A stretch of DNA of 64,000 bases from a virus, in the IMG/VR virus record IMGVR_UViG_3300031952_002809, positions 57,554-121,553 of that record. The stretch is one strand, 5' to 3'. Position numbers and translations under genes: made by a program. Within the stretch, counting starts at the first letter, position 1, and each line of letters begins with the position of its first letter. Below the pieces are notes generated by a model. That model was not told the origin of the DNA, made no database searches, and saw only the letters and a program-made list of their open reading frames with translations. Positions 1 to 7,769 of this stretch are shown here, piece by piece.

Positions 1-2127
1 CGAGTGGTTAATGTTCTCCTTCAAAACGATGGGGGTCTTATTGAAGTAAGCCCAGGCGGAGGTAAGACCATAAGTATGCTCGGTTTGATATCCATACTCA
101 AACAGCCCACACTTATTGTTACACATGAACATCGCTTGAGTGCTCAATGGATGACTGAGATACGTAATCGGTTGGGTGGTACTTATACTCTTGGGAAGTA
201 CGATGGTGATGTCAAAGAGGATGGGGATATCGTTGTTGGAATCATAAATAGTTTATACAATCTCTATCAAGAAAACCCAGGTTTCTTTGACAAATTTGGT
301 ACTATAATAGTGGATGAGTGTCTTGATCCAGATACTGTTATAACTGTTCCTACAGGAATAAAGAAGCTTCGTGATATTAAAGTTGGAGATACTGTTATAA
401 CCCCAACCGGAGCAGCTTTGGTAAAAAGAATTTGGACTACAACAAAAGAAGCTTTTAAATATAAAATGACTAATGGTAATTATTTAATAACATCTAAAGA
501 ACACATAGTGCATACTTATAGAGATTTTAATACTGGGTACGCAAGGGGTACTGAGAACAAACAAATACAAAATTGTAGCGGTCTCTTGTTTTTAAAAGAT
601 ATTCCCAAAGAGCGAATAATATCTGAATTTGATCTTATTAACTATTTGTACGGTTGGTTTATTGGGGATGGTACATGTGATAATAGCTATATAAACTTTT
701 CTTTTAGAAAGAAAGAAAAAATAGAATGCTTTGAAAATGCTTTTTCTGGCTATGATATGTTTAATAAATTTGGTAATTCACGGGGGGACTCTGTTTATCG
801 TCTAAAATCTGTTTATGAGGAGCAATTACACGACCGGTTTGATATTTACCACGGAAGAAAATCTGTGGATATGCGGCTTCCTGACTTTATTTATGCTACA
901 ACAGATATTTCTTTTATTCGTGGTTTATTTGAAGCTGATGGCTGTCGGCATGCTGATACTGGTACACAAAAACAAAATTCTATAGAACTCTCTCTTATAT
1001 TAAAAAATGTAATTTATCAAGTTGCAGATATGCTAAGGGGGATGGGTATCTATAATACAGTTACAGGGCTCACACACAGTAACTCCCAAGCAAGTTTAGT
1101 GTACAGAGTATCTATTCCTTCTTTCTATATAAATACCTTTAATGAAAAAATAGGATGGTTTGGTTATAAAAATATAATTATGAATCCTCGAAAAATAAAT
1201 AGAACTCCTTTCACTGCTCTTTCTATAAAATCAGTAGAACCTATGGGTAATCGTGATCTAATAGATATTGAATTAGAGGATGAAAATAAGCTATTTATAG
1301 CAAATGGTATAATTGTGCATAATTGCCATCATTTACCTGCTGAAATGTTTTTATCTGTTTTGAACAACATGCCAGCCAAATATAGAATTGGGGTAACAGG
1401 AACGGTTAAACGAAAGGATCAGAAGGAATTACTTACTTTTGATGTTTTGGGAAAAATACTTATAAAATTTGATGCTTCTGATTTGAAACATCGAATAACA
1501 ACCTTTGATTATCGTATAGTAAACACCAATATTCGTATGGAAATACCAACTATTTTTCGTTGGACCGGACAAAAAAGAGAAGATGTCCTTAATATGACAG
1601 AATTGCTAACTAAACTTGTCGAAAATAATGATAGGAACGCTATTATACTCAAGGAGGCGATTGACCTTATTCAGACTGGATACTTCCCATTGATACTGAG
1701 TGATCGAGTGCAGCATAATGAATATTTGCATGAACAACTTACTGCTTTGGGTATTAAAACTGTTCTGATGATTGGTAAAACTCGAAAGAAAACAAACTGG
1801 GATGTGACTAGAAATGATCAAACAATTCAATGTATTGTAGCCAATTCCAAAATAGCATCTGAAGGATTGGATCTTCCCAGATTATCTGCGTTAATATTAA
1901 CATGCCCATCTACAAATGTGCATAAGTTGAAACAGCAGATAGGAAGGATTCGAAGAGTTTGTGAGGGTAAACCTCTGCCAATGGTCGTAGATATCTGTGA
2001 TAATTTAGCGTGTACTCGTTCTGAGGATGATCCTAATTATTTATTACGGCATACCGCTAGAACGAGAATAAGATTTTATGAGAAATTAAAAAATGAATAT
2101 GACGATGTTGAGGATACCGATTCGTAA
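1..2127 (+). CDS. SF2 (UvsW/ResIII-like) helicase, 5'-partial, interrupted by an intein
   Basis: Superfamily 2 helicase cut by the window edge, so its N-terminus is missing; residues are counted from an in-frame GTG at base 4. Walker A is SPGGGKT (16-22). Motif II is split: Asp-Glu (104-105), then an intein (106-440), then CHH, giving DECHH after splicing. The C-terminal RecA domain has VANSKIASEGLDLP and the motif VI sequence QQIGRIRR. The family uses ATP to unwind or anneal nucleic acid; phage T4 UvsW does this in recombination-dependent replication, and a similar role here is inference. It is followed by a sigma-like factor and a DnaB-like helicase, so this looks like the end of a replication/transcription block. 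Confident of the superfamily, less of the UvsW subtype. Confidence 0.9.
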   Translation, partial: RVVNVLLQNDGGLIEVSPGGGKTISMLGLISILKQPTLIVTHEHRLSAQWMTEIRNRLGGTYTLGKYDGDVKEDGDIVVGIINSLYNLYQENPGFFDKFGTIIVDECLDPDTVITVPTGIKKLRDIKVGDTVITPTGAALVKRIWTTTKEAFKYKMTNGNYLITSKEHIVHTYRDFNTGYARGTENKQIQNCSGLLFLKDIPKERIISEFDLINYLYGWFIGDGTCDNSYINFSFRKKEKIECFENAFSGYDMFNKFGNSRGDSVYRLKSVYEEQLHDRFDIYHGRKSVDMRLPDFIYATTDISFIRGLFEADGCRHADTGTQKQNSIELSLILKNVIYQVADMLRGMGIYNTVTGLTHSNSQASLVYRVSIPSFYINTFNEKIGWFGYKNIIMNPRKINRTPFTALSIKSVEPMGNRDLIDIELEDENKLFIANGIIVHNCHHLPAEMFLSVLNNMPAKYRIGVTGTVKRKDQKELLTFDVLGKILIKFDASDLKHRITTFDYRIVNTNIRMEIPTIFRWTGQKREDVLNMTELLTKLVENNDRNAIILKEAIDLIQTGYFPLILSDRVQHNEYLHEQLTALGIKTVLMIGKTRKKTNWDVTRNDQTIQCIVANSKIASEGLDLPRLSALILTCPSTNVHKLKQQIGRIRRVCEGKPLPMVVDICDNLACTRSEDDPNYLLRHTARTRIRFYEKLKNEYDDVEDTDS
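319..1323 (+). mobile_element. Intein with LAGLIDADG homing endonuclease in helicase motif II
   Basis: A 335-residue in-frame insertion starting with Cys (CLDPDTVIT, splicing block A) and ending NGIIVHN before an extein Cys. Block B-like TSKEHIVHT follows the Hint N-part. The middle carries two LAGLIDADG helices, LYGWFIGDG and FIRGLFEADG, so the endonuclease looks complete and bifunctional. Removal restores IIVDE-CHHLPAE, an uninterrupted helicase motif II. The terminal His-Asn and +1 Cys needed for splicing are present, so it should be active. Insertion into the most conserved site of the host protein is typical for inteins. Confidence 0.93.
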
Positions 2128-2150
2128 AATACAGTTCTCCAAACCTTCGT

Positions 2151-2930
2151 ATGAGGGGATTTGCAAAATATGGAATCCCTATGGAAGAGCAAGCGTGCTA
2201 CAAAGAAGGAATGAGTATAAGCCGTAATTTCGAACATCGGGAAGAAAAAGAAACACGGAAATTATACGATATTATTAAAAGAGCCATTGTTCTCATTCAG
2301 GAGGGATCTCCCTATGAACGAGAGAAGGCTACTTATTTTTTAACTGAATTATTTGAACCATACATACGAAAGATTTCTAACAAATTATATAGAAATCTAC
2401 ATGGGGCTCAGGATTACGCAGATATATTGCAGGAAACATATACGATGTTTCTTACATTATTAAATAAATATAATCCAAAAGTATCTGCTTTCAGTTATTA
2501 TATAGGAATTATGTTGCCTCAGCACATGAATAGATGGGCTGAAAAGGAAATAGTATATACTAGTGTTAATACTCCCATTGACATTGAAGAATATTCCTTA
2601 GTAGATCCATCATTTAAAAATGCTAATGTTGTATCTGATTATTTGAATGCATACGTTCTTACTCGAGAATACCAGGAATTTATAAAAAAAAGAGCTGAGC
2701 GTCAATCTCGTAGTGGAACAGTGAGTCAGGTTTGTTATAGATACTTTTTGGGTAGCGATACGTGCTCGGAGATTGCTCGAGACTTAGGAATCTCATACCA
2801 CGCAGTCTATGAAATTATTGGAAAGATAAAAAAGGAATTGCAGCAATTCTTCTATACTAGTGCTTTTTCTGGATGTGTTATTTCAAGTACAGGAATAGTT
2901 CAGAAGGATGTAACGTATGGACAGTATTAA
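2151..2930 (+). CDS. Sigma-70-like RNA polymerase factor
   Basis: A 259-codon frame resembling a small sigma factor. Residues about 65-115 look like region 2 (DYADILQETYTMF, then YNPKVSAFSYY, then an Arg/Trp-containing helix), and the C-terminus has a region 4 helix-turn-helix (CSEIARDLGISYHAVYEII). It would direct RNA polymerase to phage promoters; since the leftward genes have host-type promoters, a role in rightward late transcription is my inference. The start is uncertain: ATG 2151 has no ribosome site, while ATG 2211 is preceded by AGAAGGA and coupled to a short leader frame. Its end overlaps the next gene by 14 nt. Overall similarity is weak outside these two regions. Confidence 0.7.
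   Translation: MRGFAKYGIPMEEQACYKEGMSISRNFEHREEKETRKLYDIIKRAIVLIQEGSPYEREKATYFLTELFEPYIRKISNKLYRNLHGAQDYADILQETYTMFLTLLNKYNPKVSAFSYYIGIMLPQHMNRWAEKEIVYTSVNTPIDIEEYSLVDPSFKNANVVSDYLNAYVLTREYQEFIKKRAERQSRSGTVSQVCYRYFLGSDTCSEIARDLGISYHAVYEIIGKIKKELQQFFYTSAFSGCVISSTGIVQKDVTYGQY
2170..2214 (+). CDS. Possible 14-codon leader ORF coupled to the sigma-like gene
   Basis: An ATG at 2170 stands 9 nt after GAGGGG, the best ribosome site in this gap, and opens a 14-codon reading frame rich in Lys and Arg. Its TGA (2212-2214) overlaps an ATG at 2211 that is in frame with the sigma-like gene (MSISRNF). This is the usual ATGA layout of translational coupling. It may instead be chance, with the downstream gene starting at 2151 or 2181. 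Only sequence layout supports it. Confidence 0.25.
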   Translation: MESLWKSKRATKKE

Positions 2931-3132
2931 ACATATACATGTTGCAATACCAGAGCATGTGTATTTTCATTTTAAACATAAATGTTCTTTTTTTGAATTG
3001 TCTCGCTCGGATGTTTTAGTAACATTGATTGAGAAATTTATTGATGGCGATTTTGATACAGATTTCGGCTTAGAGGTGTTTTTACATGCGGGACATCGGG
3101 ATACTGACGCATCCAATAGACAAAGAAAATGA
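2917..3132 (+). CDS. Small ribbon-helix-helix-like protein
   Basis: 71 codons overlapping the end of the sigma-like gene by 14 nt and the start of the DnaB-like gene by 47 nt. The N-terminal half has the shape of a ribbon-helix-helix DNA-binding fold: a short beta strand (HIHVAIPEHVY) followed by two helices separated by a turn (FELSRSDVLVTLIEKFI). Such proteins bind DNA as dimers, usually as repressors. The last 20 residues are polar and are probably unstructured. No ribosome site other than GTAACGT just before the ATG, so it is probably translated by coupling to the gene upstream. Function is unproven. Confidence 0.55.
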   Translation: MDSIKHIHVAIPEHVYFHFKHKCSFFELSRSDVLVTLIEKFIDGDFDTDFGLEVFLHAGHRDTDASNRQRK

Positions 3133-4558
3133 ATGTCTTGTTATTGCCAATGCTTTAAAAAATGCTGAAAACAGGGAAATCTTTGTTCGAAGAGTTGCGT
3201 ATAATCTATTCAGACTAAAGGAATACCAAACACTCGCCTGGGGAATTCTTGAAGTAAGCAAATCTGGAATAGAATTTAATCCTGACGCAGTTCGACTTAA
3301 ATCACAGGCATGCCCAGTTCGCTATACGGTTGATCTTCCATTTATTCAGAATCTGATAACTAACTATCCTGATATTCCTGTATCAAACTTCATCGAACAT
3401 GTTGAAAAGCTGACTGTTGACAGTGTTAAGCAAAGCATGATCGATTACATGACAACAACTATATTTCCTGCATGCACCAATCCAACAATAACTTTGGCTG
3501 AATTAGATCAAAGATTTCTATATGGTAAAACTATTATTGAGCGAGGCTACTCATCTTCAAAGATGGGATTTAAAACACTTTCTGAGGTTGCTGCAGAATA
3601 CGATATAATGAAAGCTACCGGTACAAGTAAGCGTCCAACCGGATTTATCCAACTCGATCGTTATCTTACTGAAGGATTTAAAGATGGTCAAATAACTACT
3701 GTCGCAGCCCTCGCATCTCACGGAAAATCTAGTTTATGTCTCTCCATGATGAAGAATCTTAGTCAATTGGAACAACCTGTTCCTGTAGCACAATTTGCTT
3801 TGGAGATGAATAACACATCTCTATTCACAAAACTTCTTGCATTTCGAACACATTTACCTATATCTACTATTGTAAAAAAACCGGAAGATTTATCCTCTGA
3901 CGAATTAAGTATATATGAGCATGAAAAGCAACAGCTCGCATTGAACAGGCATATTTTTTTGAATGATAAGCCTTCTCAAAATATAGCCAGCGTTCGAGAA
4001 CAGATTCTTCTATTACAGGATCATATTAAACAACAATATATGGTTGTTGTTATAGATCTTTTTGGTAAACTCAGCGACCTGCAATCAAGTGATAATTTTG
4101 CTCGAGATTATGAAAAGAAATTAAATGAGATTCAAGTTATGGTGAGAGAGCTTGGTGTACACATGATTCTTGTTGCACAGCTTAATAGAGAGGTTGGAAA
4201 GAAGAACAGACGACCTACTATGAATGATCTTAAAAACTCCCATGCTCTTACTGAAGTGAGTGATATAATATTTGGGATACATCGTCCTTATTATGATCCA
4301 GAAAAAACATTCAAACAATATCTTACCTATGGCATGCCTCAAGATACAGACGATGAATATGAAGATGATAGTAAGATAATAGAGACAGATCCTAACCAGA
4401 ACGTTGCTGAGGTTATTATTCTTAAACAACGAATGGGTCCAAAGGATGTTCTCATAAATTTTACATTTGATCCTGTAACTACTTGTTTTTCTCCTGTTAC
4501 TGAAATGTACCAGCAACAACTAAATATTCGTAAAATTGAAGAAGAAGACGAAGAATAG
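3086..4558 (+). CDS. DnaB-like replicative helicase
   Basis: A 490-residue replicative helicase. The N-terminal 100 residues are helical as in the DnaB N-domain (primase contact), then a linker leads to the RecA-like ATPase: Walker A ASHGKSS (210-216), Walker B VVVIDLFGK with Asp near 324, and the DnaB-typical ILVAQLNREV around 361-370 followed by a switch to NDLKNSHALTE. It would travel on the lagging-strand template and open the fork. ATG 3086 has GAGGTG at the right distance. Length is normal and, unlike the two other large ATPases here, it has no intein. The acidic tail (EEEDEE) is not typical of the family core. Confidence 0.9.
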   Translation: MRDIGILTHPIDKENECLVIANALKNAENREIFVRRVAYNLFRLKEYQTLAWGILEVSKSGIEFNPDAVRLKSQACPVRYTVDLPFIQNLITNYPDIPVSNFIEHVEKLTVDSVKQSMIDYMTTTIFPACTNPTITLAELDQRFLYGKTIIERGYSSSKMGFKTLSEVAAEYDIMKATGTSKRPTGFIQLDRYLTEGFKDGQITTVAALASHGKSSLCLSMMKNLSQLEQPVPVAQFALEMNNTSLFTKLLAFRTHLPISTIVKKPEDLSSDELSIYEHEKQQLALNRHIFLNDKPSQNIASVREQILLLQDHIKQQYMVVVIDLFGKLSDLQSSDNFARDYEKKLNEIQVMVRELGVHMILVAQLNREVGKKNRRPTMNDLKNSHALTEVSDIIFGIHRPYYDPEKTFKQYLTYGMPQDTDDEYEDDSKIIETDPNQNVAEVIILKQRMGPKDVLINFTFDPVTTCFSPVTEMYQQQLNIRKIEEEDEE

Positions 4559-4675
4559 ACTTAAAAAAGTCCCAAAAATATACTTAAAAAATAACTCTTT
4601 CCACCTATATTTCCCCATTAGATAACACTCTTCACCCATCTGTATACACTGTACCTACTATGCTTGGAGGAATCA
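4559..4675. other. Short AT-rich intergenic gap
   Basis: A 117-nt gap between the helicase and the amidase. It is A/T-rich with no convincing promoter or terminator. The ten-mer TGTATACACT at 4640 recurs in reverse complement near 22549, another late-gene gap, and could be part of a phage-specific late signal, but two copies are too few to say so. Confidence 0.4.
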
Positions 4676-5344
4676 ATGAGCATTATAAGCAATATTAAGA
4701 ATATATATAGTAAGAAATCCATTCAAATAGAGCCTCCCGAAACAATAAGTGTCCAGCCTTTAGTAGAAAGAAAAACCGTAGATATCATCATTGATCGCCA
4801 AATAAGAACTAAATATCAAGCTGGGTGGATAGACAAAATAAGAACTAATCCGATAACTGAAATTGTTTTGCATGGAACAGCAGGCGGTACAACTGCCGAA
4901 GGACTTCTTTTGTGGATGCTTAGTGGGGAACGAGCAAAGGAGTATTACAAAGGAATAGCGTTATTTCATTATGCAATAGATCGAGATGAGCCACATATTG
5001 TGGAAATAATCGACCCTTCATATTGGGTATACCATTCAAGTTCGGGAAGTCATGACAAAGAAACTATTGGTATTGAACTAGTAAATCCCTCTAAAACAAA
5101 TAGAGCCGAGTATACAGATAATCAATATGAAATGGTTTTTAATTTAGTGTTCAAACATCTTCTTCCAACATACCCTTCTATAAATAAAATAGTTTCTCAC
5201 GATTACAATATGAAAACATTTTCTGGATTACCTCCGAAGGGATGCCCTGGAACTGGTTTTGATTGGACTCTCCTTGAAAAAAAATTAACTAGCAATAACA
5301 AGAAATTTACTAAGATCGAAACTGGTTCATACCAGTTAGCTTAG
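4676..5344 (+). CDS. N-acetylmuramoyl-L-alanine amidase (Amidase_2), likely endolysin
   Basis: A 222-residue Zn amidase that cuts the bond between muramic acid and the stem peptide. Amidase_2 signatures are in order: VLHGTAGG (first zinc His, about 66), FHYAIDRD (about 98), IGIELVNP (catalytic-region Glu, about 134), SHDYN (zinc His, about 175) and CPGTGFDW (zinc Cys, about 190). There is a 45-residue N-terminal extension and no signal peptide or cell-wall-binding repeat, so release by a holin is expected. ATG 4676 follows GGAGG by 5 nt; an upstream TTG in frame overlaps that ribosome site and is rejected. It sits directly ahead of the fibre block rather than in an obvious lysis cassette. Confidence 0.9.
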   Translation: MSIISNIKNIYSKKSIQIEPPETISVQPLVERKTVDIIIDRQIRTKYQAGWIDKIRTNPITEIVLHGTAGGTTAEGLLLWMLSGERAKEYYKGIALFHYAIDRDEPHIVEIIDPSYWVYHSSSGSHDKETIGIELVNPSKTNRAEYTDNQYEMVFNLVFKHLLPTYPSINKIVSHDYNMKTFSGLPPKGCPGTGFDWTLLEKKLTSNNKKFTKIETGSYQLA

Positions 5345-5397
5345 TATATTCTGGTAGGATTTTTTGAAAAAGAAGTTATCACACAATAGGATACGTA

Positions 5398-6813
5398 ATG
5401 GCTACTAGTGGTTATATGGTAGGACCCGTAGGGCCGGTAGGACCAAAAGGAGTTCCCGGCCCCCAAGGACCCGTTGGGCCAGGAGGTCCTCCTGGATCTC
5501 GAGGACTCCAAGGACCATCTGGAGGACCTCCTGGTCCGCAAGGACTCCAAGGCATAAAGGGTGCCACTGGATCTCAAGGACCATCTGGACCTCAAGGTCC
5601 TCGTGGATTAGTAGGATATTCTGGAGCTCCTGGGCCTCCAGGAGTACCAGGTCCTGCTGGTCTGCAGGGTGTTCAGGGAGAAAAAGGAGACACTGGTCCA
5701 GCAGGAGCTGATGGTGCCCCTCTTATATGGAAAGGATCTTTTTCGACAGCGCCTCTTTCTCCACAATTAAACTGGGCATATTATAACACAACTGATAAGA
5801 AATCCTATGTTTGGAATGGGACTAGTTGGAATATTGTTGCTCAGGATGGTCAAACGGGTGCTGAAGGTCCACAGGGGGATGCTGGTATATCTTTGCTGTG
5901 GCAAGGTTCTTTTGATACCCCTCCACCTGATCCTTTGCTTAACTGGGCTTATTATAATACTATCGATAAGAAATCGTATATTTGGAACTCTTCTGTCTGG
6001 ACTCTCGTTGCACAAGATGGCGATACAGGCCCACAAGGTGTTCAAGGTCCTCCTGGGGTAGATGGTATTTCTATATTTTGGAAAGGTTCTCTTTCGGCAC
6101 CGCCATCTGATCCTTTGCTTAACTGGGCTTATTACAGTATACCAGATAAAAAATCATACATATGGGATTCTGTAAGTTGGACTATGCTTGTTCAAGACGG
6201 TGCGCAGGGGTCGCAGGGAGAACAAGGTATTCAGGGTATTCCAGGCCCCCCTGGGCATGGAAATGTAGATGGCCCTGGTTCAGCCATCGTAGGTCATATA
6301 GCAACTTTTGCTACTAGCAGCGGTGAATACTTAGCAGATAGCGGTTTTTTTGCACAGGATGCCACAACCTTCGATAAAGGCTTTGTTCAACTTTCTAATA
6401 ACTATCTGGGAACTTCAGAAAGCCTTGCTGTGACTGAGCTTGCTCTGTCTGGCGGTATGGCATCAAAACAAACTGCTAGTCCTAATTTAACTGCCATCGC
6501 CGCTTGTTTTTCAGCGGGTGAAATTACTGCCACATCAACCGGTACGTATCTATTAGATACGGTACCTCTTTTAGCTGGAGGGCACTCTGTTAAATGGTTA
6601 TTAGGATATGCTGATTCTTCTAGATATAAAGCAGAGGAAGTATTGGCTGTAGAAATGAATGGATCGGTTACATATAACCGATATGCTAGTGTAGGGTATG
6701 ATTTTAACGTATCCATTGACCTAATTTCAGATACAGTTAATATATATTTATATATAACCTATGATGAGATGAACACTATGAAATTTTCGTTTAAACGATT
6801 TATCATTCAATAA
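5398..6813 (+). CDS. Collagen-like phage fibre protein with three repeated Trp/Tyr modules
   Basis: 471 residues. Residues about 9-108 are Gly-X-Y collagen repeats (for example [14 protein letters not shown]), which trimerise into a triple helix. Three copies of a roughly 38-residue module follow (near 110, 162 and 219), each running W-x-GS-(F/L), then LNWAYYN or YYS, KKSYxW and ending Q-D-G, linked by short collagen stretches. The last 180 residues form a non-collagen domain. This fits a trimeric tail or head fibre. The module recurs in the phage lipoprotein at 51689-52552. AGGATACGTAATG gives the start. Repeats at DNA level make this gene prone to length change. Confidence 0.85.
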   Translation: MATSGYMVGPVGPVGPKGVPGPQGPVGPGGPPGSRGLQGPSGGPPGPQGLQGIKGATGSQGPSGPQGPRGLVGYSGAPGPPGVPGPAGLQGVQGEKGDTGPAGADGAPLIWKGSFSTAPLSPQLNWAYYNTTDKKSYVWNGTSWNIVAQDGQTGAEGPQGDAGISLLWQGSFDTPPPDPLLNWAYYNTIDKKSYIWNSSVWTLVAQDGDTGPQGVQGPPGVDGISIFWKGSLSAPPSDPLLNWAYYSIPDKKSYIWDSVSWTMLVQDGAQGSQGEQGIQGIPGPPGHGNVDGPGSAIVGHIATFATSSGEYLADSGFFAQDATTFDKGFVQLSNNYLGTSESLAVTELALSGGMASKQTASPNLTAIAACFSAGEITATSTGTYLLDTVPLLAGGHSVKWLLGYADSSRYKAEEVLAVEMNGSVTYNRYASVGYDFNVSIDLISDTVNIYLYITYDEMNTMKFSFKRFIIQ

Positions 6814-6828
6814 GAGAGAGGTGCTATT

Positions 6829-7707
6829 ATGGCTAAAGATTATTTTAGAATTAGTAAGGGGCTGAGTATTGATAACATTACTGATATCCTGTACGGGTCG
6901 GCTGACCCCTCGGCTGGCGGTGGTGTCGTTGCTCCGATAAGTTCTATTTATTGCAGGACTACTGATGGGTCAACCTGGCATAAAACCGGTGCTTTGGCTA
7001 CAGACTGGGTTAAGTTTTTAGATGCGCAGGGAGCTAGTGTAGAAGATACCGATCAGAACTCATTCATGGGTAAAACCTCTACAGGTGCTATTCTGCCCAT
7101 TTACACAGAGCAAAATCATGTGTTAACCAATGATTCTCTGATGCTTGCTGTTGACAAGTTGGATATGTATTTAGGTGCAGGTCCGTCAGTCAATGTCAGA
7201 ACAAACTATCCAATAACAAGTACAGGTGATGTTAATGCTAACATCCAAGCATTAGATGATGCTATCGGTACAGATGCGCAGATGACATCTTTGAACTACA
7301 TTGCTGTAGCTAATAGCATTGATAGTAACTTGTCTGCATTGGATGCTGCGATTAAAGCTAAGAATCCTTTTGCAATTGCAGCTACAAATCAACCTACTTC
7401 TACTGGTCTTGCAGCAGATACTCTTGCATTTGCTACATACTCCAGTGCTGAGTGGTTGGTTACTGTTCAGTCTACTAATTCAAGGCAAAACAGGGCTGTC
7501 TACAAAGTTGTTGCATTGAACGATAGTGTTTCAGCCATTGATTATACTTTGTTTTCTATTCTTTATGTTGGTTCTGCTATCACCGGTCTGGCTATATCTG
7601 TGGATCTTAGCGAGGGTGACATGAGACTTCTCATTGCATGTGGTGAGAATATTGATTACGACATACAGAGAATAGCTCAAGCATCTCTGCCGGGAGCGAT
7701 TACATAG
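6829..7707 (+). CDS. Virion fibre/tail protein sharing an N-terminal module with the giant fibre
   Basis: 292 residues, not recognised as a named family. Its N-terminus (GLSIDNITDILYGSADPS, then a Gly-rich stretch and TDGSTWHKTG to DWVKF) matches the start of the 2057-residue fibre that follows (GISLGDTVGIFYSDASPN, then LWKKFG to AWKKL), so both probably plug into the same virion site. The middle is helical with repeated Asp-Ala motifs (NIQALDDAIGTD, NLSALDAAIK), and the C-terminal third is beta-rich. GAGAGAGGTG precedes the ATG by a good distance. I infer a tail baseplate or fibre-base protein. Confidence 0.7.
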   Translation: MAKDYFRISKGLSIDNITDILYGSADPSAGGGVVAPISSIYCRTTDGSTWHKTGALATDWVKFLDAQGASVEDTDQNSFMGKTSTGAILPIYTEQNHVLTNDSLMLAVDKLDMYLGAGPSVNVRTNYPITSTGDVNANIQALDDAIGTDAQMTSLNYIAVANSIDSNLSALDAAIKAKNPFAIAATNQPTSTGLAADTLAFATYSSAEWLVTVQSTNSRQNRAVYKVVALNDSVSAIDYTLFSILYVGSAITGLAISVDLSEGDMRLLIACGENIDYDIQRIAQASLPGAIT

Positions 7708-7769
7708 GTATAGTATCGCTGGTAATGCATATGTCCACAGAATCTATATATTTAGATAAGGTTAGATGA

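Noticed and set aside
5341-5595. Minus-strand Arg/Ser-rich frame over the collagen repeats
   Set aside because: Antisense of Gly-X-Y codons; composition explains it.
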